NCBI GenBank assembly: GCA_004519485.1
Contig: CP038108.1
Location: 1-64,000 of the forward strand
DNA length: 64,000 nt
From: Nannochloropsis oceanica
Lineage: Eukaryota > Sar > Eustigmatophyceae > Eustigmatales > Monodopsidaceae
Direction: 5' to 3'
Part shown: positions 44,478-55,168 of the stretch, in pieces
How positions within the stretch are numbered: position 1 is the first letter of the stretch
How the letters are laid out: each line of letters begins with the position of its first letter
The notes under the pieces: generated by a model
What the model was told of the DNA's origin: nothing
Databases searched by the model: none
What the model saw: the letters and a program-made list of their open reading frames with translations, nothing else
Translations under genes and position numbers: made by a program

Positions 44478-45838
44478 ATGTTCCGCCTCCGCTTTGCCGC
44501 TGCGCTCCTCCTCCTCCCCCTCGCCACCGGGCGGGTGATTATGTTTGGAGATTCAATGTTCTCAAACGGGGCCATCAAGGACGTGTTGGAGACCTTGGCC
44601 GGAGGAAAAGTCAAGATCGAGAACTCAGCCTTAGTGGGCGCGAGCTTTCACGACGGGTAGGTGCGCGTGTGTGTACAGGGGAAGAACAGCAATGAGAGAT
44701 GCGGGAGGAGGAAACAATAACTCTGGTCCCTCCAAAGAGGTCTCCCAACCCCTGTTCCCTCTCTCTTGTCCTTCTTTCCTCCTGCCTGCATTCCTTAGGT
44801 GGGTGCCTTCCATCCCGGCTCAGTATAACTACATTTCCAAGATCCCCGTGCCCGTGACAGCCATCATGGACGGGTACGTACCCCAGCGAGTCACGTCGTC
44901 AACATTCAATTCTGAAGGGTTGTGCGAGTGCTTACGCGCACGTGTGCTGTCTCTTGTTGACTATCATCGATTAAGAAGCGTTTTTTTTGGTATCTTCCTA
45001 TTTGTACGATTTGTCTTTCTTTTTCATTCCCCTTGAGTACTGCGCTTCATATAATAGTATATGTCTATATGTCTGGTCTGGACTGTCATTGATTCATTGA
45101 TTCATTTCATCATCCCATCCTCCCTCTGACTCAGCGGCGGCAATGACGTGATGAGCGTGAAAGACAACTGCGTGGCCTACGATACCCGGTGCAAGCAACA
45201 GATCGCAGAGGCCATGTCCATCCTAAGCGAGCTTTTGGAGAAGATGCACAAGGACGGGATCCAGCACGTAATTTTCATGGGGTAAGGAGGGAGGGAGGGA
45301 GAGAGAGAAGGGGGGCGGTAAGACAGAGAAAGAATGGGTTTGGCAGTTATCGTGCGCGAGTGATACCGGGGATATCAATCGGGGCATTTGACGATCACCA
45401 AAAATATGAAGGTGATCAGGTCAACACAAGGAAACACTGGCCGCCTACGCTCCCTCATTTTCCTCCCCTTCCCTTCATTCCCTCTCTTCCCCTCCTATCC
45501 CAGCCCCTTCTACGAGCAGGACCTGAACAAGGCGGTGGACGGGGCCTATCCAATGCTGGCCAAGGTGTGCAAGGAGGCCGCCATTGACTGCCACCTTGCC
45601 GACACTCGCGACATCAACCCCCCCCTGGTAAGGAGTGAGGGAGGGAGGGGAAGGGGAGGGTGTAAGGGCCACAAAGGACGTCTCGGTTTGATATTCAGTC
45701 ACTCACGGACAACATATCTCTACGTACTCCACACAAACACAGGGCGACGACAACATGCATCCCATTCAAGCGGGGTATGAAATGCTTGCCCACCGGATTT
45801 GGGAGGTTAAGCTTGACAACGACATTCCCTTCTTTTAA
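44478..45838 (+). CDS. Secreted SGNH/GDSL-type hydrolase, 5 exons
   Basis: Exons: 44478-44656, 44799-44873, 45135-45281, 45504-45627, 45743-45838; phases agree, 206 aa, normal for a compact SGNH enzyme. An 18-residue signal peptide (MFRLRFAAALLLLPLATG) is followed by VIMFGDSMFSNG, whose GDS Ser is the nucleophile (block I). GGNDV in exon 3 is block III with the oxyanion Asn. DDNMHP in the last exon supplies the Asp and His of block V (D-x2-H-P). Block II Gly is likely in the ALVGASFHDGW segment. It would act outside the cell or in the endomembrane system as an esterase or lipase; the substrate is unknown. Confidence 0.9.
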
Positions 45839-46469
45839 ATTCTGATAAAGACGATGAGAGTGAGAAGAGGAAGAGGCGGAAAGTGCGAAGGAATCTATAG
45901 GAGGTAATCAAAGAGGGGTCGGACAGTGAGAGAAGGAAGAAAATAAAAGGGTAATGGATGAGACCGAGGCGGTGGTGCTGCCTGGGATCTGGGTTTGGAG
46001 GGTGGGAATCAATCAAAAGGAGACAATAAGGGAATGGAAGAATCAGGACACGAAGAGCAGACGTACGACAAAGGCTGAAGAGCATGAAGGAGGTGACGCC
46101 ATCTTATCATGCGGAGCGGCAAAGAAGGAAAGGAAGCAAAAATGCTTTCGACGCATGACGCTAAGAAAGGAGCTTGAGTATCGATAGACGAAATTAAAGA
46201 TGAATGAAAGAGAAAGAGAGATCGCTACGGAAGGTTTCGTAAGCGTATCGTCGCTCAGCACCGACTGATCGCTTCTGCTCTTGTAATTACACATCCTTGT
46301 TTTGACTGATACGTTTTACCATAAGACAGGTCAAACTGAAAACGCACCACGGGGGTATATGGGCCTGTCCGCGCGCTGTGTCTCTTCAACTTTCACACAA
46401 ACCGTTTCCCTGCCTGCCTAGCCACCCAGCATCCACCAACACATCACGCACAAAACAATCTCTAGGACA
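45839..46469. other. Intergenic region upstream of CPOX
   Basis: 631 bp between tandem plus-strand genes. It is AT-richer, with no coding signal, and should contain the SGNH 3' UTR and the CPOX promoter. Confidence 0.5.
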
Positions 46470-49118
46470 ATGGGGCCGTCAAGAACAGTAGGGGCCAGAC
46501 TTTCAAGTAGATGGCGTTTTCATCATCTCCTTCTCCTCCTCCTGCCCTCTCTTCACGCCTTCGTAGCCTCCCCTGCTCCCTCCTCCTCCTCCTCTCCTGC
46601 TTTTTCCTCGGCAGTCAAAAGTACACACCGAGACATCAACCCGCATGCAGGTCTGTCCCCCGCCACCGTCCTTGACTCCCTTGTCTTCTCCTCCCCGTCC
46701 CCGACGTTTGATGCCTTCGCCGCATTCATTCAAGAGATGCAAAAGGACATTATCACTACGCTTGAGGTAGGCTGATTGCAGGGGAACGAGACAGGGCGCG
46801 GATAACGACGACAGTGAAAGGCACACCAATAGGGGTCGCATGGAACTTGCGAAAGAAGGAGGAGAAGAAGAAGAAGAAGTAGAAGAAGAGGATAGAGGAA
46901 TACGGAAAGGCCTCGAATAGAGATTAATATCATGAGATGAGGGTGGGGAGGTTGCAGGGGCGCTCCCGTGGATGGCGGTGTGTGTTATTGGAGTGGCATA
47001 TGTAATCTTTTCTTGGCACAAGCACTCACACCACCTGACTTCCGTCTTCCCCTCTCCCTCTCTCTTCCATCCGCAGGACGAAGACGGCACTGGTGCCACC
47101 TTCCAAGTCGACAAGTGGACGCGTGACGGGGGATTAAGTCATGGAGCCACCTGCGTATTGGAAGGCGGGGCGTTCATCGAAAAAGGCGCTGTCAGTGTCT
47201 CCATTATCAAGGGCGTCCTTTCCAAGGAGAGGGCCGCCGCTATGAGCTCCAGGTGCGTGCTTCCTCCTCTCCTCCCTTCATACCTCCTTCCCTCTCTTTT
47301 CCCTTCAGATATCTCTCTAAACACATCACGATTTCTCTCTGTCTCTGTCTGTGTGTCTCTCTGTCACTCTATCTGTCGGTCTCCTTCCCTCTCTCCCTCT
47401 TTCTCACCCATCCAACCAATCCCCCTTTCCGTTCTTTCTCCTCCCCCCTCATCTTCTCCTTCACTAAAGAGGGCGAGACCTCGGCGGCAACACGGAGGGA
47501 GGGGTGCAGTACGCCGCCGCCGCCTTGTCCCTCGTCCTCCATTCGGCCAACCCCCATCTGCCAACGTTTAGGAGCGATGTCCGTTATTTTGAGTGCCAGG
47601 TGGGGAGAGAGGGAGGGAGGGAGGGAGGGAGGGAGGGAGGGAGGGGCCGGGTAAGAAAACACAGGCGCCCAGAAAAGGAATCACTCGATTACTATCTTCT
47701 GGCCCGTGGATTAACACCCCTCCCCCCTCCTTCCATCCTTCCCTCCCAACCTCTCTCTTTATCAACGCAGGGCAGGGGCTGGTTCGGCGGCGGGGCGGAC
47801 CTGACTCCCTACTATCTCCACGACGGGGATATCGCCGCCTTCCACGCCCTCTATCGCGGCCTCTGTGATGCCTTCGACCCCACCAAGGTCAGCCCCTCGC
47901 TCCCTCCCTCCCTCCTCCCCTTCCTTCCCTGGCCCTCTCCTTCCGTCTCTCTCATTCATTTCCCCAAGTGACAAGGAATGCGACGCCGTCTTCTACCTAT
48001 TCAGCCTCCCCCCCCTCCCTCCCCCCCTCCCTCCCCCCCTCCCTCCCCCCCTCCCTCAGGCCCTCTTTCCCAGGTACAAGAAGTGGTGCGACTCCTACTT
48101 CTACCTACCCGGAAGACAAGAACACCGAGGTGTCGGCGGAATCTTCTTCGATGACCTGGAGGGGATGGAGGGAGGGATGGAGGAAGGAGCGGAGGGGAAG
48201 GAGGAGGAAAAGGAGGAGGAGGAGAGAGGGGGGGAAGGACGGAAGGAGGGAAGGGTGGAGAAGGCGAGGAGATTTACGGAGGCGGTGGCCCGTAGTTTCA
48301 TGCCCAGCTATTTATCGCGTGAGTGTGCTGTGCTGGTTATATTGGTTTGAGTTGGGGTGGAATATGAAAACCGTCGCCCTCCCTCCCTTCCTCCCTGCCT
48401 CCTTCCCTTTCCCCTTCTTTTCCTCCACTCCATCTCGCCGGCAGTTCAGGACTCACCACCTTTTCCTCCCTCCCTCCCTCCCTCCCTCCCTCCCTCCCTT
48501 CCTCCTTCAGTCGTGCGCAGGCGGCGTGACGAGCCATTCGACGAGAAACAGAGGCAGTGGATGCTCCTACGCCGTGGGCGATACCTAGAATTTAACCGTA
48601 GGGAGGGAGGGAGGGAGGGAGGGAGGGAGGGGTACAGCGCTATCATTCTCTAAGCGTGCTCCAAGGGAGGGAGGGAAGGAGGAAGGGAGCGAATGCAGCT
48701 TCCTTTCTATTGATTGTTCTCCCCCTCGCCTTGCCATGGCTTGCTGGACCTCACCCCCCCATCACAGTGCTCTATGACCGAGGTGTCAAATTCGGGCTAG
48801 CGGGCGGCCGTTTTGAGAGCGTTATGGTTTCAGGTAGGCACCGACGTCCCTCCCCCCCCCCGCTCCCTCGCTCGCTCGCTGTCTTCTCCCTCCCTTTAGG
48901 GTTCGAATCAATCTCACTTTCTTGAGATCGATCGACCGGACTCACCCTTTCCTCCCTCGCCCCCTCCCCCCTTCCCTTCCTCCCTCCCTCTCTCCCTCCC
49001 CCCTTCCGTCCCTCCAGCGCCTCCCATGGCGGCCTGGAAGTACAACCACCAGCCGGAGGAGGGGAGCGAGGAGGCACGATTGCTTGCCGTCCTCAAGACG
49101 CCGAGGGACTGGGCATAA
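46470..49118 (+). CDS. CPOX: Coproporphyrinogen III oxidase, plastid-targeted, 8 exons
   Basis: Oxygen-dependent oxidase that converts coproporphyrinogen III to protoporphyrinogen IX in heme and chlorophyll synthesis. Exons: 46470-46766, 47077-47252, 47470-47599, 47771-47887, 48060-48318, 48511-48597, 48768-48833, 49018-49118; phases agree, 410 aa. Family marks: [35 protein letters not shown] (counted as two runs), [42 protein letters not shown]. The N-terminus has a signal peptide ([13 protein letters not shown]) and then [11 protein letters not shown], so Phe at +1 and a Ser/Pro-rich transit region. A Glu/Gly-rich insert of about 35 residues follows FFDDLEG and is unusual for the family; it is encoded by GGGA-like sequence. 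Intron 4 holds an exon copy relic. Confidence 0.96.
47967..48005 (+). pseudogene. Decayed copy of CPOX exon 5 start, inside intron 4
   Basis: The stretch after ttccccaag reads [11 protein letters not shown] in one frame, against [12 protein letters not shown] in exon 5 (about 48075-48110). Blocks acaag, tgcgac and cttctaccta are identical. A CCCT/CCCC tract separates it from the real exon, and it begins in a TGA-containing phase. Confidence 0.7.
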
Positions 49119-50569
49119 GGGAAGGAAGGAGGAAGGGAGGGAGGGAGGGACAATGGAGTTGCAGCGATCCTCAACGACGCCGCAAAAGGGAGTGGCACAA
49201 GAGAGACGAAGGAAAAAAAGAGGGAGGGAGGGAGGGAGGGAGGGAGGGAGGGAAGCTTAGATGGAGTGGTGCACGGGGCCGAGGTAATGGACGACTTAAG
49301 AGTGGGCAAGCCGTGGGTGGCTTTGGATGACGGCAAGTATTGGTAATCCGGTCAGGTCGCTAGACATAATGAGAAGAAGAAGTACACGCAGCGAGATCGA
49401 TCTACATCCACCACATTTGTGCTGCTGTTGCATTGCATAGGGCTTTGGATGAATGAGAGGTGCTGATGCCCATCCTTCCGACGCGGGCGATCGCCCCCCC
49501 ACTGCATTAGCAACACACCCACTCGCACGGTCGTCGTCAGACGCCACGCCAATGACTACAGATATTCCCGTAAAGACTGATACACATGAACCACACCCAC
49601 TAGTATTTCATTCATCGTCCGCAAAGCCTTACACACGAGTGACAATTAATTCTTCGTTCCGTCCCTCATTTCTTCCATACTTCCTCTCATTTCCCTCCAC
49701 CCTCCACTGCACCCTCCCTCCCTCTTTCCCTCCCTCCCTCCCTCCCTTATGCGCCACGAAGATGGATCTAATGCATGTCATCCCCAGGCGGTGCCATCCC
49801 CCCTCCCTCCTTCCCTCGAAATGATTTCCAACACATCTAGCACACTCCTTGTCTTCCTCTTCCTCCCCCCTTTCCTCCCCCCTTTCCTCCTCCTTATTCT
49901 TCCTCCTATTTCTTCGATTTCTTCTCCATTTATTGCGTCCCCTCCCCCCCTTCCCCTCTCCCCTCCCTCCCTCCATCAGCGTCAGCCACCACATTTCCTT
50001 ATTTCCCTGACCGAACGCCTCTACCATTCCTCTCCATGGCCAGCACCCTACGACATGCCCACTGCTACTACCACACACATGACATGCCCACTGCTACTAT
50101 CACACACATGACATGCCCACTGCTACTACCACACACATGACATGTCCACTGCTACTACCACACACATGACATGTCCACTGCTACTACCACACACATGACA
50201 TGCCCACTGCTACTACCACACACATGACATGCCCACTGCTACTACCACACACATGACATGCCCACTGCTACTACCACACACATGACATGCCACTGCTACT
50301 ACCACACACATGACATGCCCACTGCTACTACCACACACATGACATGCCCACTGCTACTACCACACACATGACATGCCCACTGCTACTACCACACACATGA
50401 CATGTCCACTGCTACTACCACACACATGACATGTCCACTGCTACTACCACACACATGACATGCCCACTGCTACTACCACACACATGACATGCCCACTGCT
50501 ACTACCACACACATGACATGTCCACTGCTACTACCACACACATGACATGCCACTGCGCCCACTATATTT
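49119..50569. other. Convergent intergenic region containing a minisatellite
   Basis: 1.45 kb between the CPOX and coiled-coil gene ends. The left part holds a GGGA run at 49220-49252 and CCCT-rich sequence near 49710-49745; the right part is the 29-bp tandem repeat. No gene was recognised. Confidence 0.6.
50052..50556. repeat. 29-bp minisatellite, about 17 copies
   Basis: Unit of the form cacacacatgacatgcccactgctactac, repeated head to tail about 17 times with few variants (CCC/TCC at one site, one copy lacking a base). Units abut without spacers. It lies between two converging genes and ends about 14 bp past the stop side of the coiled-coil gene. Confidence 0.95.
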
Positions 50570-53500
50570 CTACACGTCTACATCCACACCCCACCCTCCC
50601 TCCCGTCCTCTTTCGCTCCCTCCTTCCAGCAATAGCGACCACCGCCACCAGGACCACCGGAGCCGGCGTCGCTGTGGGAGGTAATGAGAAAAAGAAAAAA
50701 TGAGGTCATGCCTACAAATGATAACTAGGTTCAAAACACTTCGGATGACTTCTCTCCCCCCCTCCATCCTTACCTCATGCCTCGTCCAGGCGATCTCCAT
50801 GGCCCGGGCTGCGAAGAGACAGACCCGCGCCCGCAGTCGCTCCATGCTATCCTGCATGTGTTTGGCCAAATGCCGCTGCCCGCTTTTCCCCTGTTCCGCT
50901 TCCTCCTCCTCTTCGTCCTCGTCGTCTTCTCCATCTTTGCCGTCGGCGTTCGTGAGAGGAGGGGGAGGAGGAGGGGGAGGAAGAAGGGGGGGGGGCAGGG
51001 CCGAGGCGAGAGACTCAAGGCGTCGGTCGAGCTCGAGGGTCAGGCGTTTGGCGACCAGGAGAGCCCGCTCCAAATCACGGACCTAGGAAGGGAGGGAGGG
51101 AGGGGGGGAGGGAGGGAGGGGCGAGTATGTGAATGCCTAGAGATGTGCGCTTGATTATCTCTCCCACCCTCCTTCTCTCCCTCCCTCCCTCCCTCCCTCC
51201 CTCCCTACCTGCTCTGCCTGGCTCATGAGCTGTTCGCGCAATGCCTCGAAGAGTCCCTCCGTCATGGTCACCTTCAGCGCCGCTTTCGTTCTGTCGTTCC
51301 CTCCGTCAGTCCCGCCCTCCCTCCATGCCTCTGCAAGGGGACGGATCAAAGGCATGCACTGCAACTCTTCTTCTTCTTCTTCTTCTTCTCCTTCTTCTTC
51401 TCCCAAGCAGCCTTCTCCCTCCCCTCCCTCCCTCCCGCCTGTCTCCTCGATCATCGCCACCAACGAGGAGGAAGAGGGCAGAAGGTGGGTCGAAGGAGAA
51501 GGGAGGAAGGGAGGGAGGGAGGGAGAGGGCGAGGAGGACGAGGAAGGGGGTAGAGTCACGTCGCTTACCCGCCGGCGCTCGCGGGCTGCCTGCGAGTCAG
51601 CCTGTCATACGGAGAGGGCCTTTCAGTGAGGAAATGGGTTTCCGCCCCTCTCTCCCTCCCTCCCTCCCTCCCTCCCTCCCTTTCTCCCTCAACGGGCTCC
51701 TGGAAGATCCTTCGGATGGCCTCGGCGGCCATGATTCCTCCTTCCCTCCTTCCCTCCCTCCCTCCCTCCCTACCTCGACGAGCTCCTGGAAGACCCTTCG
51801 GATGGCCTCGGCGGCCATGTGCTTGGCTTTCTCCACCAGCGAGGCGACAACAGCGACAGAAGCGGGATCTGAAGAGGGCGGGAGGGCGGAAAGGAAGGAA
51901 GGAGGGGGATGGACACAGGAGGGAAAGGTGTTCGGTTAGCACAAGGAAGGGAGGAAGGGAGGGAGGGAGGGAGGGAGGGAGGGAGGGAGGGAGGTGGCTT
52001 ACCACACTGATAGCGTGCGACCAAGAAAGACGGCAAGCAGCCCCCCTCCTTCCGCTCCCCCTCCTTCTCTCCCCCTCCCCCTCCTCCTCCTCCAAGCAAC
52101 CGTCGTCGCTCCTCCCCTTCCCTCTCGAGGGCCCGTCCCAGCGCCTCCAGTGTCCGCTGTCGGCCATTAATATCTTCCAGTAGGGCCTGAGGCGAGAAGG
52201 GAAGGAGGGATAGTGTGTGAGGGAGTACATAAGACTTATGTTAAACTGGATTTGGCGAGTCCTCATCTCTCCCTCCCTCCTCCCCAACATACCTCCACCT
52301 CCTTCCTCGTCTCCTCGTCCTCGCCGACCAAGCACCTCCATCCCTCTTTTCCCCCCCCTCCCTCTCCCCCTCCCTCCTCCTTCTCCCGCTCTTCCTCACT
52401 CGAGGGTAACAACCTCTCCCCCCCCTTCGCCATCTCCCTTCTCCCTCCTCCTCCTCCTCCTTCTCTTCCTCCTCCTCCTCCAACCGCTGCCATCCTTCTC
52501 CAGACCAACCAAGCACGGGCCTTCCCTCCCTCCTCCCTCCTCCTCACCACCATCCCCAACCTCCCCACCCCGAACAGCTGCAGCCGCCGGGCCAGACTAG
52601 AGAGCTCGTTGCCTAAGGAGGGAGGGAAGGAGGGTGGGAGGGAGGGCGAGATAGAAGTTGTTGAGGTCCTGTGAAGGATGGACCGGACCGAGTAGAAGGG
52701 AAATAGGAAGATGGTTGGAAGGGAGGGAGGGAGGGAGGGAGGGAGAGGGAAAGGGAGGGGTCGTACTTAGGATGCAGAGCTCCTGCGCCTCTTGTACACG
52801 GTCTGCGTGCTTGGTGTCCTCCGCCTCAAGCGCCAGCCGCAGACTAGCAGCACGCCCAGCCTGAGGGTGAATCGGAGGGGGGGAGGTAATGTGTGGGTGG
52901 GAGTGATTTAGTGAGAGAGAGAGAAAGAGGGGGGGGGCGTGTGTATATATGCCCTCGTCCACAGTCTCTCCCTCCCTCTTTTCCTTCTTTCTTCCTTTCC
53001 ATTGGATCATCACTTCCGTTTTCTCCCTCCGCTCCCTCCCTTCCTTCCCTCCTTACGTCTGACACTGCCGTGCCATGTTCTCAATCTTGCCTTACGTAAC
53101 CCCTCCCTCCCTCCTTCTCTCCCTCCCTCCCTTCCTCCCCCCCCCTACCTGCGTCTGACACTGTTGCCGCATGGCCTCGATCGCGCCCTCCCTCGTCTCC
53201 AACAGCACGGCCACCACCGACGAGGTTGGAGAGGAGGAAGGAGAGGAGGGAGGGAGGGAGGGAGGGGGGGAGATCGCCGGTCCATCATGCTTTCCTGTCG
53301 CAGAGGGAAGGAGGGAGGAGGTGGCGGCCTGCGGCGGCTGCACTTCAGCCCCCGCCCTCCCAGCCTCCTCCTCGTCCTCGTCCTCCTCCTTCCCGCTGGC
53401 GCCCACCGCACGATCTTGGGCGCGGGCGGAAGGACAGGAGGAGGAAGGGGAAGGTGTCAGGCTGGCACAGGAGGCGGAGGAGGAGAGCGAGGTCAGGGAT

Positions 53501-54383
53501 GAGCAACTTGGGACGCGGGATTGAGCTGAGGGAGGGAGGAAAGGAGGGAGGGAAAGAGGGAGAGAAGGAGGGAGGGAAAGAGGGAGAGAAGGAGGATAAG
53601 GACAGATTTTAAATCAGCGGATCGATTCCTCTTACTCCTCCCTCTCTCCCTCCCTCCCTACCTGCCACCGTCCTAAACGCGGCTGCCAGTCGGTAGACGC
53701 CCAATTGCTTCAGACGCTCGGCCAGCAGGAGCCAGCACTCCTCCTCCTCCTCCCCCTCCTCGTCCACCGCCAATCTCCCCTCCAGCCTGCCTCGTCCTTT
53801 GGAGACAAGAAGAGAAGGAATAGCGGTTGGTAGTGGCGCCAGTCGTCGAAGCAGGGAGAGGCGTTCTGAGCCGAGGACACAGGGGGGAGAAGGGGAAGGA
53901 AAATACATGGATAATCATGACAAGGCTTCTATCCTCCCTCTCTCCCTCCCTCCCCTACATCCTCCTTGTGTGGTCGTTCTGTCTCTCCCCATCATGAACC
54001 TCATTGCCCCGACCTATCGTCAAGACCTCCCTCTTCCCCTCCCTCCCCCCCTTCACCCCTCCCTCCTCACCTTCCCTCTCCCTCTTCAGCTCCTTCCCAA
54101 GGACCTTGGACTGGCGATGCTGCATGTCCGCCTGCATGGCCAAGGCCTCCAGAAACCCCTCCAGCTGCGATTCCTCCCCCTCCTCCTTTTCTGCCATCTC
54201 TCCCTCGTCGCTTTCGCTTTTGATGGCCAGTGGTGCCACTAAGGCAGATGAGAGAGAAGGAGGGACGGCATCGTGGGTCGAAGCTCCCTTGTCAAAACTG
54301 CACGGCACTGCTCCTTCATCCCCTTCCTCCCTCCCGCCCTCACCTGGAGCACTTGACGACGACGACGAGAGTGGTGATGGGAG

Positions 54384-54443
<60 letters not shown>

Positions 54444-55168
54444 GGCGAGCAGTCGAGCACGCAGCGCCTTGATGCGACAGAGGAGCGAAGGTGACGCAGC
54501 ACTCAGGTTAGCCAAGGAACCCTCATAGCTAAAAAAAGAAGACAGAGACATTAGTGAGGAAAATAGCGTCAGATTATTATTGTTGCGAATTTCCAAAAAG
54601 GGTCATCCATCGACTCGGTGCGAGGATTCTGGATCCCTCCCTCCCTCCCTCCCTCCCTCCCTCCCTCCCTCCCTCTGGGTCTCCTTACCCCACTGCTCGA
54701 TCTTCCAAGCCGTTCCACAGCGCCTCACATTGCGGCCGCAATATGGCGCCTACAGAAATCTGCGTATCAAATAGTGTTTGAACGAAAGGAACAAGGAAGC
54801 TTGTCAGAACGCCGACGCAAAGTCTCCGACGCCTCCTCCATATCTCCCTGCCTCCCTCCTTCCCTCCCTCCCATTTTGCTTACCCGACAAGCTAATGTTT
54901 GGATATCCGCCAGAATCAGAGCTTCGCTCTGCTTCTCCTCGGATTCGTCATCATTGTCTTCCCGGTCCATCTGTGCGTCATAGAGGAAAGTGAAGGAACG
55001 GGGGGTTAAAGGGTCAGGGGCTCATTGTGGGCCTCTTCAGTTGTTCAACGACGCGCCCACACTTACATCGACAATGCCTGGGGGGTCACAAATCACACTT
55101 GCCGCAGAATCGAGATGCATGTCTCCGTCTTCCGCTTCCACTCCTTCTGCTTCTACTTCAGCCATCAT
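50570..55168 (-). CDS. Coiled-coil protein of unknown function, 14 exons
   Basis: Exons: 55168-55067, 54970-54884, 54759-54689, 54528-54071, 53796-53662, 53525-53149, 52860-52767, 52612-52293, 52186-52003, 51868-51774, 51601-51569, 51445-51209, 51082-50774, 50671-50570; phases agree, 867 aa. The N-terminus is acidic (MMAEVEAEGVEAEDGD). Several predicted helices follow: SEALILADIQTLA, ANLSAASPSLLCRIKALRARLLAL, LRLALEAEDTKHADRVQEAQEL, SLVEKAKHMAAEAIRRVFQEL, MTEGLFEALREQLMSQAEQ, and LERALLVAKRLTLELDRRLESLASAL. They are joined by Ser-, Pro-, Glu- and Gly-rich linkers, with a 16-codon poly-Ser from a trinucleotide run at about 54380-54430. No known domain. The 51445 acceptor is the weakest call. 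Two introns hold exon copy relics. A scaffold or cytoskeletal role is only a guess. Confidence 0.7.
51688..51733 (-). pseudogene. Recent copy of coiled-coil gene exon 10 end, inside intron 10
   Basis: 43 of 46 bases match 51774-51819, the 3' end of exon 10 (AEAIRRVFQELVE against AEAIRRIFQEPVE). At the position of the donor the copy reads GGAGA instead of GTAGG, so it cannot be spliced. GGGA tracts (CCCT on the plus strand) lie on both sides. Confidence 0.9.
53056..53091 (-). pseudogene. Decayed copy of coiled-coil gene exon 6 end, inside intron 6
   Basis: Twelve identical bases (cgtctgacactg, plus strand) and then 14 of 24 match 53152-53187, the end of exon 6. A donor-like gtaagg follows on the gene strand. 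A GGGA tract separates copy and exon. Confidence 0.65.
54377..54427. repeat. (GAT)n trinucleotide run in coding sequence
   Basis: About 16 near-perfect ATG/GAT units. On the gene strand they are read in the Ser frame of the coiled-coil protein's exon 4. Confidence 0.9.

Noticed and set aside
50052-50556. CRISPR-like array
   Set aside because: Units abut directly with no variable spacers, and the genome is eukaryotic; this is a minisatellite.
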